64,000 bases of DNA from Clostridiales bacterium (GTDB lineage: Bacteria; Bacillota; Clostridia; Lachnospirales; Lachnospiraceae). The notes below the pieces were generated by a model, which did not search any database, was not told the DNA's origin, and was given only the letters and a program-made list of their open reading frames with translations. Made by a program: the position numbers and the translations under genes. This document shows positions 44,066 through 52,852 of this stretch, in pieces. The stretch is taken from positions 124,001 to 188,000 of the forward strand of contig JAJBTU010000013.1 in assembly GCA_020860715.1 (NCBI GenBank), read 5' to 3'. How positions within the stretch are numbered: the first letter of the stretch is position 1; each line of letters begins with the position of its first letter.

Positions 44066-44129
44066 ACAGGGGACATCTGTCAGGAATGGAACAACCACGC
44101 GGATTCCGACTGTCCTGTGCGGTTTTTTT
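44066..44129 (+). ncRNA. Structured leader hairpin with T run before the transglutaminase gene (unassigned)
   Basis: ACAGGGGACA (44066-44075) pairs with TGTCCTGT (44111-44118) and GTCAGGAAT with ATTCCGAC inside, around a 15-base loop; GCGG and seven T follow, just before the AAGGAG of the next gene. It could be an attenuator or an uncharacterised regulatory RNA. A TATACT at 44043-44048 could be the -10. No known riboswitch class was recognised. Confidence 0.5.
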
Positions 44130-44150
44130 AATAAAGGAGATTTTGATACT

Positions 44151-45104
44151 ATGAAACGGAAAGGCTCCTTATGCCTGCCCCGTAAGGGCATCCGTCTGAC
44201 AGCCGTACTGCTCTCCTTAAGCCTGCTTTGTTCCGGCTGCGGGCAGGGCGGCGAAATGCACCAGGCCTCCCTGAATACGGTTTCCTACGAACCGGGCTGT
44301 GTCACTGTCCTCGAATCTGTATTTGAGACTGCAGATGTAAGCAGTGATATTCTGGATATGGATCTCTCCCATACCGATCAGGGCTATTTCACCTGTCTGC
44401 TGAAAGAGGATGAGACAAAGGTAAATATTCAGGTCACCGGTCCGGACGACGTGACCTACAAATATTTTATGGAGACGGCCAGTGAAGTCACCGCGTTTCC
44501 GCTGACGGCAGGCGATGGCTCCTATGTGATCATTGCCTATGAAAACATCGGTGATGAGCAGTATGCCTCGCTGTTTTCCACGGTGTGGGAGGTGGAGCTG
44601 GAAAATGAGTTTCTTCCGTTTCTCTATCCCAACCAGTACGTGAATTTCACGGAGGACAGCGATGCCGTCGCTCTGGCCGCTTCGCTTTCGGAGGATGCCG
44701 AAACGGATCTTGACGCGCTGAACTGTATTTATGAGTATGTCATCAGCCACATTACCTATGACGATGAGAAGGCTGCGACGGTGGAGACAGGCTATCTCCC
44801 CGATATTGATGAAACGCTGGCTTCCGGAACGGGCATCTGTTTTGACTATGCCGCTCTGACTGTCGCCATGCTTCGTGCGCTGTCGATTCCCGCAAGGCTG
44901 GAAATCGGCTACGTCAACGAGGTACGGCATGCCTGGGTGGATGTCTATATTGAGTCAAAGGGATGGGTAGAGAATGCGGTTCAGTTCAGCGGCGATGAGT
45001 GGTCTCTGCTGGACCCGACGCTTGCCTCCTCCGACAGTGACGATGAGGCCGTGAGCGAATACATGAATGACAGCGACAATTATACCGTGCTGTATGTACG
45101 GTAA
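44151..45104 (+). CDS. Transglutaminase-like lipoprotein
   Basis: A 317-residue exported protein. Signal ends LLCSGC, a good lipobox, so it is membrane-anchored by lipid. The C-terminal half is a transglutaminase-like (papain-fold) domain with the triad Cys near 229 (GTGICFDYA), His near 259 (RHAWVDVY) and Asp near 287 (LLDPT). The N-terminal half is beta-rich. Bacterial members act as proteases or on cell-wall peptides; exact reaction unknown. AAGGAG lies 12 bases before ATG. It is divergent from the c-di-GMP-controlled protease and followed by a repeat and then the pilus-like operon, so it may share that process. Confidence 0.88.
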   Translation: MKRKGSLCLPRKGIRLTAVLLSLSLLCSGCGQGGEMHQASLNTVSYEPGCVTVLESVFETADVSSDILDMDLSHTDQGYFTCLLKEDETKVNIQVTGPDDVTYKYFMETASEVTAFPLTAGDGSYVIIAYENIGDEQYASLFSTVWEVELENEFLPFLYPNQYVNFTEDSDAVALAASLSEDAETDLDALNCIYEYVISHITYDDEKAATVETGYLPDIDETLASGTGICFDYAALTVAMLRALSIPARLEIGYVNEVRHAWVDVYIESKGWVENAVQFSGDEWSLLDPTLASSDSDDEAVSEYMNDSDNYTVLYVR

Positions 45105-45110
45105 TGAGAG

Positions 45111-45179
45111 CCGCCGCATGCAAAATTGCCCGCAGGGCAATGCGGCGGCCTGCATCCTGCATCCCTGTGGATGCAGGAT
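45111..45179 (+). repeat. Intergenic copy of the double-hairpin palindromic repeat
   Basis: CCGCCGCATGCAAA, hairpin ATTGCCC-GC-AGGGCAAT, GCGGCGG closing the outer stem, CCTGCATC, then hairpin CTGCATCC/GGATGCAG. Same order as copy B in ileS. It ends just before the ribosome site of the PilC-like gene. Confidence 0.78.
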
Positions 45180-45196
45180 AATAAAGGGAGGTTTTT

Positions 45197-46237
45197 ATGC
45201 GGCAGGTTTTAAATGACAGTGAGCTTTCCTTTCTTTCCGGGCAGATGGCGATGATCCTGCATTCAGGCATCTCTGTTCTGGAAGGCTTTACTATATTAAA
45301 GGAAGATTCTCCCGCCGGAGAAGGAGAGGAGATCCTCAAAGAGGTCTGTGATTCCCTGGAGGAAAACGGCGATCTGACGGAAGCCCTGCGCGGCACCGGC
45401 TGTTTTCCTGAATATTTTATAAAAATGGCAGAGATCGGCGACCGCTCCGGCGAGCTGGAAGACGTCATGCGCTCTCTTTCTGTTTACTACGAGCGCCAGC
45501 AGACGTTAGTCAGCAGCATCCGCGACGCGCTTACCTGGCCACTCATCCTGCTGGCCATGCTGTTTGCCGTGCTTGCCGTCCTGATGACGCAGGTTATGCC
45601 GGTCTTCGAGGAAGTTTTTGAACAGCTCGGCATGGAAATTTCCGGCGTCACCTCGGTCGTATTCCGCATGGGTCATCTCATGCAGGGCGTCTCCGCAGTC
45701 ATTCTTGTCGTGTTTGTCGCGGCCGTGATACTGGTGCTTGTCTCTCTTAAGACTCCCCGGCTGCGCGCTTCCATTCTCGGCATCCTGAACCGCCTGCCGT
45801 TTATGCGTACGGTCAGCAGTCTTCTGGCCTGCTCACGCTTCTCGCATACGCTCTCCCTTGCCCTGCACAGCGGGCTTGATATGGGAGAGGGCTTTTCGCT
45901 TGCCGCAGGCCTGGCGGATGATCCGCATACCAGGGAAAGCCTTGAAAATGCTTCCCGCGCAATGGACGAGGGCGCAGATTTCGGCGAAGCGCTTCGGGAT
46001 TCCGGCGTCTTCTCCGGTCTGAACGCGCGCATGGCTTCCATCGGCTTCCGCACCGGATCCGCCGAGACGGCACTGGAAGAAATTTCTGTGCGCTGTCAGG
46101 AGGAGGCCGACTCCCGCATCCAGTCCGCAGTCGGCGCACTGGAGCCTGTGATCACCGCCATATTGTCTATACTGACCGGTCTGATTCTGGTGTCGGTCAT
46201 GCTGCCGCTGCTTGGCGTCATGTCCAACATCGGATAA
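45197..46237 (+). CDS. Type II secretion/type IV pilus inner-membrane protein (GspF/PilC family)
   Basis: Polytopic platform protein of 346 residues with two T2SSF domains. Each has the family pattern: SGQMAMILHSGISVLEG and FSHTLSLALHSGLDMGEG, and GDRSGELEDVM and GFRTGSAETALEE; three hydrophobic stretches lie near 115-140, 165-190 and 315-340. It is slightly short for PilC (about 400). GGGAGG precedes the ATG. It is the first gene of a pilus-like operon with four small membrane proteins and PilT, and would couple the ATPase to pilin assembly or retraction. Confidence 0.9.
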   Translation: MRQVLNDSELSFLSGQMAMILHSGISVLEGFTILKEDSPAGEGEEILKEVCDSLEENGDLTEALRGTGCFPEYFIKMAEIGDRSGELEDVMRSLSVYYERQQTLVSSIRDALTWPLILLAMLFAVLAVLMTQVMPVFEEVFEQLGMEISGVTSVVFRMGHLMQGVSAVILVVFVAAVILVLVSLKTPRLRASILGILNRLPFMRTVSSLLACSRFSHTLSLALHSGLDMGEGFSLAAGLADDPHTRESLENASRAMDEGADFGEALRDSGVFSGLNARMASIGFRTGSAETALEEISVRCQEEADSRIQSAVGALEPVITAILSILTGLILVSVMLPLLGVMSNIG

Positions 46238-46306
46238 CTGTGGCCTGCCGCCCGAAGCAGAACAGGGCAGCCGCATGAAACTACAGGCCATTAAGGAGAT
46301 TTACTT

Positions 46307-46636
46307 ATGAACCGCTTTGCCCGTGAGAAAAAAAAGCACTCTCTGCTTCGCCAGATTGTAAGCACGGCCGCCATCTTCTGCTGTGCGGTTTTCCTGCTGC
46401 TCTTCGGCGCCAACGCGGTCAGTGAGAGCGCAAACACCGAACAGGCAAAAAGTCTGCAGACGGCCATCACGCGCAGCGCCGTGCAGTGCTACGCGACAGA
46501 GGGCGCCTATCCGGAAAGTCTGGAGTATCTGTGCGGGCATTACGGGATCAGCTGGGATCCGGATAAATATGTCGTGGACTATGAAATTCTGGGCGCGAAC
46601 CTGATGCCCACCATCACAGTGATACCGCTGTCATAG
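46307..46636 (+). CDS. Small pilin-like membrane protein
   Basis: A 109-residue protein with a basic N-terminus, one helix (about 17-38) and a short outer domain. Its TEGAYPESLEYLCGHYGI part closely resembles the post-helix region of GspG-type pseudopilins, and supports a major-pilin role. No canonical G/F-TLIE prepilin peptidase site is visible, so processing may be absent or unusual. AAGGAG precedes the ATG. It follows the PilC-like gene. Confidence 0.75.
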   Translation: MNRFAREKKKHSLLRQIVSTAAIFCCAVFLLLFGANAVSESANTEQAKSLQTAITRSAVQCYATEGAYPESLEYLCGHYGISWDPDKYVVDYEILGANLMPTITVIPLS

Positions 46637-46659
46637 TTTTCAGAGAAAGGAGAGAGCCT

Positions 46660-47154
46660 ATGCATCGGCAAAAGCAGCACAGTACAGATTTCCTGTTCTC
46701 TTTCCTGCTTCTGATCACGTTCGCCCTGTTTGCGCTTGTTCTGGCCGGTACCGGGGCGCTTGTTTACCAGAACAGCATTCAGAGCCTGGATGAGAATTAT
46801 ACCTCCCGCACCGCGGTTTCCTATGTCGCAGAAAAAATCCGGCAGTATAATTCCGAAGGCCTGATTTCTCTTTCGGAGGTGGAGGGTCTTCCGGCACTTA
46901 AGCTGTCCTCTGACGAAGATGCCGGCACAGCTGCCAGCACCTACATTTATTTTTATGACGGCCATTTGTGTGAACTGCTGGTTCGTGCGGAGACGACTCC
47001 GCTGGCCGAGATGGGCACGGAACTGGTTGAGCTTTCCGCCTTCACCATGGAGCCGGAAGGAAGCCTGCTTCGCGTGACCGCCCTGAGTCCGGACGGCGGG
47101 GAACTGTCTTTGCTGATTCATCCGGTGGATATGGAAGAAACGATTTTAAGATAA
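46660..47154 (+). CDS. DUF4860-like pilus-cluster membrane protein
   Basis: 164 residues: a hydrophobic helix (about 12-35) after a short basic start, then a beta-rich outer domain with TYIYFYDGHLCELLVRAE. It fits the DUF4860 family that is found in Clostridia type IV pilus-like operons; minor pilin-like role inferred. Ribosome site AAAGGAGAG. The next gene starts 18 bases on. Confidence 0.7.
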   Translation: MHRQKQHSTDFLFSFLLLITFALFALVLAGTGALVYQNSIQSLDENYTSRTAVSYVAEKIRQYNSEGLISLSEVEGLPALKLSSDEDAGTAASTYIYFYDGHLCELLVRAETTPLAEMGTELVELSAFTMEPEGSLLRVTALSPDGGELSLLIHPVDMEETILR

Positions 47155-47172
47155 GGGAGGTGCCATACGCGC

Positions 47173-47670
47173 TTGAAAAAACAGGCTTCGGGGAAATCCC
47201 GCACGTTTTTTATCGAATTTCTGATCGTACTGTTTTTCTTTTTGATCATCGGTACGGTCTGCCTGCGTGTATTTGTCACCGCTCACAGGATCACGCGCGG
47301 CGCAGACGCGCTCGCGCACGCACAGTCTACGGCCGCCTCCATCGCGGAGGTGCTGGAGGCCGGAGAACAGCTTGAGGACTATTTTCCGGATATGCTTCTG
47401 CTCACGGAACCATCTGACCCGGACGATTCCGCCGGTTCCTCGGATGCCTCTGCCGGGCAGTCCCTGCGCTACCAGATGACATGGGACAGCGATTTTGCCG
47501 CCTGCTCCGGTGACAGCGATTCCGTTTTCTATACACTTATGCTGCAGCTGGACACCGCGGATCATATGCAGACCGCCGCCATGACGTTTACGGATTCTGC
47601 GGACAATACGCTCTATGAACTCACGGTGACATGGCATCTGGCTCTGACAAGAGAGGAGGCGCTGTCATGA
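47173..47670 (+). CDS. Minor pilin-like membrane protein
   Basis: 165 residues with an N-terminal helix (about 13-33) and an outer domain with an Asp/Ser-rich insert. Starts at TTG 47173, 12 bases after GGAGG; no ATG fits. The layout equals that of minor pilins but no family motif is certain. Its stop overlaps the next start (ATGA). Confidence 0.65.
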   Translation: MKKQASGKSRTFFIEFLIVLFFFLIIGTVCLRVFVTAHRITRGADALAHAQSTAASIAEVLEAGEQLEDYFPDMLLLTEPSDPDDSAGSSDASAGQSLRYQMTWDSDFAACSGDSDSVFYTLMLQLDTADHMQTAAMTFTDSADNTLYELTVTWHLALTREEALS

Positions 47671-48239
47671 AAAAGACTGCCGGCATCTCCCTGATGCTCC
47701 TGATCTTCCTCTCGCTCTGTCTGATCACATTCTCGCTGCTCTCGCTCTCCGGCGCGACTGCCGATGCGAATCTCGCGCAGAATTCAGCGGACAGGACCAC
47801 GGAGTACTACGCCGCCGTCACTACGGCCAGTCAGATACTCAGCGAGATTGATTCCCAGCTTGCCGCCGCCCTGCGGGAAACCCTGACAGGCAGCACCGGG
47901 GAAGACAGAAGTCCTTCTTCTGCCGCCGGGACAGACGATTCCATAGCCGCATACGCAGAGGCCTGCGGCGCGATCTCGGTGTCAGGCGCCTCTCTCACAT
48001 GGGAGGCTTCCGTTTTGAATGAATCGTCGGCGGCGGAGACCGGTTATACGGTCGTCGGCACACTCCAATACGACGTGCCGGTAAAGGAAGAGCAGCTGCT
48101 CCACGTCGAGCTTTCCGTCATCTGGCCGCAAACCGGATCCGACCCGCTTTATCAGACTGCTTCCTGGCAGATTGTCTCCACTGCGGACTGGACCGCTGAC
48201 ACCAGCCAGAGTCTTTACCGGACCGGCCAGGCCGGCTGA
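47667..48239 (+). CDS. Minor pilin-like membrane protein
   Basis: 190 residues; helix at about 8-27 (SLMLLIFLSLCLITFSLLSL), then NADRTTEYYAAVTTASQ-like region typical of the helix extension of minor pilins, and a beta domain. AGGAGG lies before the ATG. Translation is coupled to the preceding gene by ATGA overlap. Function inferred from neighbours. Confidence 0.68.
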   Translation: MKKTAGISLMLLIFLSLCLITFSLLSLSGATADANLAQNSADRTTEYYAAVTTASQILSEIDSQLAAALRETLTGSTGEDRSPSSAAGTDDSIAAYAEACGAISVSGASLTWEASVLNESSAAETGYTVVGTLQYDVPVKEEQLLHVELSVIWPQTGSDPLYQTASWQIVSTADWTADTSQSLYRTGQAG

Positions 48240-48309
48240 TCCCGGAGCACTGCCTGATGTACTGCCTGAATGACAACTTATAACGCACAGACTTAAAGGG
48301 GATTTTTCC

Positions 48310-49371
48310 ATGAGCATTGATATTACTTCCTTCTTAAAATCAGCGGTGGACGCCGAGGCTTCGGATATCTTTTTTGTAGCAGGACTTCCCGCCACATATA
48401 AGGTAAATGGCACTCTTCATCACATCGGAGACCGTCTGATGCCGTCTGATACGGAAACATTGATTCGGGATATCTACAAAATGGCGGGGGACCGTCCGAT
48501 CGACCATTTTCTGGCGGAAGGCGATGATGACTTTTCCTTCGCCGTGCCCGGTCTTTCCCGCTTCCGTGTCAGCACTTACAAACAGCGCGGTTCTCTCGCC
48601 GCGGTCATCCGTGTGATTGCGTTTGACCTTCCCGACCCGAACGAACTGGGTATTCCGCCCATCGTGCTCTCCCTTGCCAACGCAACGAAGGGACTCATCC
48701 TTGTGACCGGTCCCGCGGGGAACGGAAAATCCACAACGCTGGCCTGTCTAGTCGACCGCATCAATTCCTCGCGCGCGAACCATATCATCACGCTCGAGGA
48801 TCCGATAGAGTTCCTGCACCGGCATAAACAGAGCATCGTCAGCCAGCGCGAGATTTCGACGGATACAAACAACTACCTGAAAGCGCTGCGCGCTTCCCTG
48901 CGGCAGAGTCCTGATGTGATCCTGCTCGGCGAAATGCGCGATTATGAGACCATCCAGACCGCCATGACCGCGGCGGAGACCGGGCATCTTGTCCTCTCCA
49001 GCCTGCATACCATCGGCGCAGCCAACACGATCAGCCGCATCATTGACGTATTTGAACCGTCCCAGCAGCGGCAGATCTCCATCCAGCTTTCCATGGTGCT
49101 GCACGCCGTGGTCTCTCAGCAGCTGGTGCCGGCCAAAGACGGCAGCCTGATCCCCGCGTTCGAGATTATGATCATGACGCCCGCGATCAGCAACATGATC
49201 CGCGACAACAAAATTCACCAGATTGAAGGCGTGATTTATACCTCCGCAAAGGAGGACATGATCTCCATGGACAACAGCCTGCTTCAATTGTACAAATCAG
49301 GAAAGATTACCGCCGAAACTGCGCTGCAGTATTGTACAAATATTGAAATGATGAAAAAGAAAGTCTTTTAA
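48310..49371 (+). CDS. pilT: PilT-like twitching/secretion ATPase
   Basis: Hexameric AAA-like ATPase of 353 residues. Walker A GPAGNGKST (about 135-143), Asp box ITLEDPIEF, Walker B region PDVILLGEMRDYETI and His box GHLVLSSLHT are intact; the AIRNLIRE-type end of PilT is here SNMIRDNKI. In pilus systems PilT drives retraction; here it is the only ATPase next to PilC and pilin-like genes. AAAGGGG precedes ATG. It ends one base before a convergent membrane-protein gene. Confidence 0.92.
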   Translation: MSIDITSFLKSAVDAEASDIFFVAGLPATYKVNGTLHHIGDRLMPSDTETLIRDIYKMAGDRPIDHFLAEGDDDFSFAVPGLSRFRVSTYKQRGSLAAVIRVIAFDLPDPNELGIPPIVLSLANATKGLILVTGPAGNGKSTTLACLVDRINSSRANHIITLEDPIEFLHRHKQSIVSQREISTDTNNYLKALRASLRQSPDVILLGEMRDYETIQTAMTAAETGHLVLSSLHTIGAANTISRIIDVFEPSQQRQISIQLSMVLHAVVSQQLVPAKDGSLIPAFEIMIMTPAISNMIRDNKIHQIEGVIYTSAKEDMISMDNSLLQLYKSGKITAETALQYCTNIEMMKKKVF

Positions 49372-49372
49372 C

Positions 49373-49777
49373 TTAACTACGGGACATGATTTTATGTACC
49401 AGCGGCTGCAGCCACGTGCCGCTTATCAGGCAGAATATGCCCAGAAAAGAAGCCATCACGGAGCCCGCCTTTGTATACCAGAGAAGCGCCGCCATCACCA
49501 CAATGACCGCCGCCCGTATCAGGTATACCCTGTGCATATACCGCTCGGCTTCTTCCTGTTCCATCTCCAGCGCCCGGTCAATCGACCGGTACATATGCAG
49601 CGCAAGGGCGACCGCCGCCGCCACGCCGATCCAGAGGCCGGCGGCAAAAGATGCGCGGCTGCTTCGAAACTGGCTGTAAAAAAATTCCGCCACAAAAAAG
49701 AGCACCTGTATGATTCCGCCCGATAATAAAATCCCTGCCACGATCTCTGACAGCTTCTCATCCGTTTCTGATTTCAT
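49373..49777 (-). CDS. Four-helix small membrane protein
   Basis: 134 residues with four hydrophobic stretches (about 13-32, 42-60, 86-104, 108-126) and a charged loop EMEQEEAERYMH. It resembles ATP synthase subunit I-like proteins in layout but is not beside atp genes. Function unknown. ATG 49777 is eight bases from GGGG; a TTG two codons earlier is possible. It nearly abuts pilT, tail to tail. Confidence 0.65.
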   Translation of the reverse strand: MKSETDEKLSEIVAGILLSGGIIQVLFFVAEFFYSQFRSSRASFAAGLWIGVAAAVALALHMYRSIDRALEMEQEEAERYMHRVYLIRAAVIVVMAALLWYTKAGSVMASFLGIFCLISGTWLQPLVHKIMSRS

Positions 49778-49823
49778 GTCCAAGTCCCCTTTGCCATAAC
49801 GGTATATCCTGCTTTATCATAAT

Positions 49824-50861
49824 TTATTTTCCGGAATCTGTAAAGGAAATTTCCTCCCAGATCTCCCTGATCAGCAGCAGCGCAACCGGCCCGTACACGA
49901 CGCCCGCCGCTCCGAACAGATACATCCCCGCATAAACAACGATTACCATCACGATCGGATAAACGCCCAGTCGTTTCCCGATCAGGCGCGGTTCCAGAAA
50001 TTCCCGCACAATATAGGTCAGCAAAAACAGTCCGACGTGGCCGAAAGCAAGCCGGAACTTTCTCTGAAACAGATATACAGCAGCCATCGGCACCAGTACC
50101 GTTCCGGTACCGATAAACGGCAGTGCATCCATCAGCCCGATCCCGATGCCCAGCAGCAGAAAATACGGATTTCCCAACAGCCGCAGCCCTGCCGTGCACA
50201 AAATCATTACCACGCCGATGATGACCGCCTGGGCTTTCAGATACATCCCGCCCTGCTTCCACATCCGCTCCATGATATTGTGAATGTGCCGATACAGCTG
50301 CCAGGCTTCGAGTTTTTCGCAAATCTCATCATAGTCTTTCATCAGAAGCACAATTGCGACAAAAAGCATCAGCACAAAAAGGCCGGCATTTGCCAGTTTT
50401 TTCAGATATTTTACGGAATAATTTACGACCCCGGGTACAATATAGACTTTAATCTGATCGGTGGCAGACTCGATTCCGGAATAAATGAATTCTCTGACCG
50501 ACTCCACCTCAATGCCGAAGCGTTCCTCCGCCCACAGACAGCCGCGGTCGATAAAACCGCAGACGCAGGCATACCAGGAATCAAAATTCAGGGCGACGCG
50601 CTGCAGCTGTTCCATCACCAGCCCATAGAACAGATAGATGCCCAAAAAACAGACCGCCAGAAGTACCGTCAGAAGTACGGAAACGATCACTTCTTTTCGC
50701 CACAGAATCCGGCGGCAGATTTTCTCCGTCACCGGATTCAGCAGATGCACCATGATGTACGCAATCAAAAAGGGGATGACATAAGGCAGCAGATATTTCA
50801 TTGCCAGATACACTGCCAGCGTAATCCCCGCAATACTCAGCAGTTTCTTCCATTCCGACAT
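49824..50861 (-). CDS. AI-2E family transporter (PerM/YtvI-like)
   Basis: 345-residue permease of the AI-2 exporter superfamily. About seven or eight helices; the family motif with GNPYFLLLGIGIGLMDALPFIGTGTVLVP is central and VYGPVALLLIREIW closes it. Members export small molecules or ions or act in sporulation (YtvI); no substrate can be given. Start 50861 has GGAGAGG nine bases upstream. It follows rluA by about 110 bases. Confidence 0.88.
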   Translation of the reverse strand: MSEWKKLLSIAGITLAVYLAMKYLLPYVIPFLIAYIMVHLLNPVTEKICRRILWRKEVIVSVLLTVLLAVCFLGIYLFYGLVMEQLQRVALNFDSWYACVCGFIDRGCLWAEERFGIEVESVREFIYSGIESATDQIKVYIVPGVVNYSVKYLKKLANAGLFVLMLFVAIVLLMKDYDEICEKLEAWQLYRHIHNIMERMWKQGGMYLKAQAVIIGVVMILCTAGLRLLGNPYFLLLGIGIGLMDALPFIGTGTVLVPMAAVYLFQRKFRLAFGHVGLFLLTYIVREFLEPRLIGKRLGVYPIVMVIVVYAGMYLFGAAGVVYGPVALLLIREIWEEISFTDSGK

Positions 50862-50974
50862 ACATGCGGACCTCTCCATAGCTTAATGGATATAGTATGC
50901 GCAGGAATGAAAAATTATATGCTTCGCGGCTGTCGCAAACCGCCGCCGTTCTTCTGAATGATCAGAAACGTCTG

Positions 50975-51913
50975 TCACGAAAAGGATCCTGTCATTTCAC
51001 GAAAAATCTCTGCTTCCGGCTCTGCAGTAAACGTCATCTCTTTTTGAGTGACCGGATGCCGGAATGTCAGAGATACCGCACAGAGCGCCAGAGGTGGCCT
51101 GCCGGATCCCGCATCCGGTTTCACACCGGATTCTCCGCCCGGTTTTGCGGCCGATTCCGCTCCCACGGCATGCGCCGCGGCATATCCCGGATTGTACTTC
51201 TGGTCGCCAAAGAGCGGCATCCCCGCGTGCGCCATCTGCACCCGGATCTGGTGATGCCGTCCTGTCATAAGCTCAATTTCTGTCAGAGCCAGCAGCCCGG
51301 AAGTCTGCACCGCGCCCGGCCGCCGCGTCAATACCTGGCCGGCGGCATCCGTCTTTGCAGCCGTCTTGGCCTCCGTCTCCTGCCCGTACGGCTCACGCAC
51401 CTGAAGGATCCGGTAGCGCAGTTCGGCACGTTTCGCGTCTTTTTTCCCTGCTTCCGATACAAAGGAACGGTTGTTTCGCCCATCCTTCACAAGATAATCC
51501 ACAAGGGTATGCCATGACCTGTCCTGCATCGCTTTTTGATGCAGAACACAGGCCGCGCCCATCGCGTCAGCGTTTTCCAATGGCGCGGCTCTCCCCGTCC
51601 TGTCCTGCATTTCCGTTATCTCCGCCACCGCAAGGTAGCGCTTTTTCATGCCGTCTCCGGCCGCCTGCCGGCTTAAATCCGCAGCCGCGCGTTTCGTCTT
51701 CGCAAAGACCAGAACGCCCTCCACCGGCTGATCCAGACGATGTACCACATACACCTCTGCGGCCTCTCTGTAAACGCTGTTCCGTTCGCGCTCCTCCTGC
51801 AGGTGGCTCCGCAAAATGCTGACCATGTCTTTCGTCCTCACCGACACGCTCTGCACTGGCACTCCGGCCGGTTTATGGCAGACGATTATCTCGTTGTCTT
51901 CATATAAAATCAT
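50975..51913 (-). CDS. RluA-family pseudouridine synthase, with insertions
   Basis: 312 residues. The catalytic Asp61 sits in HRLDQPVEG, which follows VCHKPAGVPV, and MTGRHHQIRVQMAH plus FGDQKYN are present, so the fold is complete. It modifies uridine in rRNA or tRNA; the target is not predictable. Three stretches absent from relatives occur: about 100-130 (encoded by a palindromic repeat), about 180-205, and an Ala/Gly/Pro-rich one near 245-270. It starts three bases after the degenerate AstE-like gene stop. Confidence 0.9.
   Translation of the reverse strand: MILYEDNEIIVCHKPAGVPVQSVSVRTKDMVSILRSHLQEERERNSVYREAAEVYVVHRLDQPVEGVLVFAKTKRAAADLSRQAAGDGMKKRYLAVAEITEMQDRTGRAAPLENADAMGAACVLHQKAMQDRSWHTLVDYLVKDGRNNRSFVSEAGKKDAKRAELRYRILQVREPYGQETEAKTAAKTDAAGQVLTRRPGAVQTSGLLALTEIELMTGRHHQIRVQMAHAGMPLFGDQKYNPGYAAAHAVGAESAAKPGGESGVKPDAGSGRPPLALCAVSLTFRHPVTQKEMTFTAEPEAEIFREMTGSFS
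51552..51589 (-). repeat. Palindromic repeat inside rluA gene
   Basis: Plus strand: GCCGCGCCCAT pairs with ATGG-CGCGGC around a loop with AGCGTTTTCCA. The loop matches copy A in ileS; the stem differs but remains paired. A second hairpin CTGCATC/GATGCAG lies at about 51531-51547, as in the intergenic copy. Confidence 0.78.
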
Positions 51914-51916
51914 ACT

Positions 51917-52852
51917 CTACTGATCCTCCGGAATCAGTTTCAGCACCGCCGTGCTCTGGTAAGTCATCGCCTCATCGTGCACGAATGCGACCGTACTGTG
52001 CGCCGGCGCGTGCAGCGTGCAGCGAACTGTGCCAAGATACGGATCGCAGATCCGCGCGAGCAGCTGCCCCTCATCGACCTCATCCCCCGGCTGCACCAGT
52101 GCCTCAAAAAATCCGGAATCCTCCGCACGGACAGGGATAAAATCGCGGCTTTCAATCACGCGGCTATGGTAACCGCCATAACCCCGATAACGAATAATAC
52201 CCTGTTTTTCCATAAAATTCAAGATGGCTTCGCAGGCCTGCTTCGCGCTGACCCTGTCCACACTCTGCGTGTTGGTCGTATAAATGGAAAACGCGTGTGT
52301 CTCCCAGATCTGCCAGTTGTAGTTGAGGGTCGTCGTATCAAACGGGCGCGGGTCGTGCAGGACAATGTAGGGAAGTCCAAACTGCTGTGCCAGCTCCACA
52401 TCATTGTATATCCCTGTTTTCATCATACGGACATGCGGCACAAACGCCCCCGGCATGTAAAACGACGCGAACTGCACACCGTACTGATACTCCTGAATCG
52501 CGGAAAAAACGCCTGCCGCAATGCGCTGCGTCGTCTCGCCCTGGTCATAGCCCGGAAACATGCGGTTGATATCGGTATTGTCAATCGTCCAGAACCGTTT
52601 TTTGATATTCATCGAATACGGGTTCACACAGGGAATGACGAGAATCTGTTTCCCCGGCAGGATGCGTCCCTGTTCTTCCAGTTCGGTCAGTTTGCGGATC
52701 AGACGCGAGCATGCAAAAAGCTGCTGATTCTCATTGCCCCGCATGCTTCCGACGATGCAGATGGACGGTTCCCCGCTCCCGAACGTAAATCCGGTGACGC
52801 GGAAATCATCACGGTAGAGCGCCTTTATCTCAAATAAAACAGTCTGCTTCAT
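51917..52852 (-). CDS. AstE/AspA-like (M14) protein lacking zinc histidines
   Basis: 311 residues, paralogue of the next upstream gene. Shared are the NPYSMNIKKRFW...NRMFPG core and a C-terminal lipoyl-like beta domain with GDEVDEGQLLARI. The first zinc motif, HGxE in active relatives, reads MRGNE, and the LDIHAS segment reads VQFAS, so both His ligands are replaced. It is likely a non-catalytic partner or has a different site. It overlaps the active paralogue by four bases (ATGA), consistent with a heteromer. Confidence 0.83.
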   Translation of the reverse strand: MKQTVLFEIKALYRDDFRVTGFTFGSGEPSICIVGSMRGNENQQLFACSRLIRKLTELEEQGRILPGKQILVIPCVNPYSMNIKKRFWTIDNTDINRMFPGYDQGETTQRIAAGVFSAIQEYQYGVQFASFYMPGAFVPHVRMMKTGIYNDVELAQQFGLPYIVLHDPRPFDTTTLNYNWQIWETHAFSIYTTNTQSVDRVSAKQACEAILNFMEKQGIIRYRGYGGYHSRVIESRDFIPVRAEDSGFFEALVQPGDEVDEGQLLARICDPYLGTVRCTLHAPAHSTVAFVHDEAMTYQSTAVLKLIPEDQ

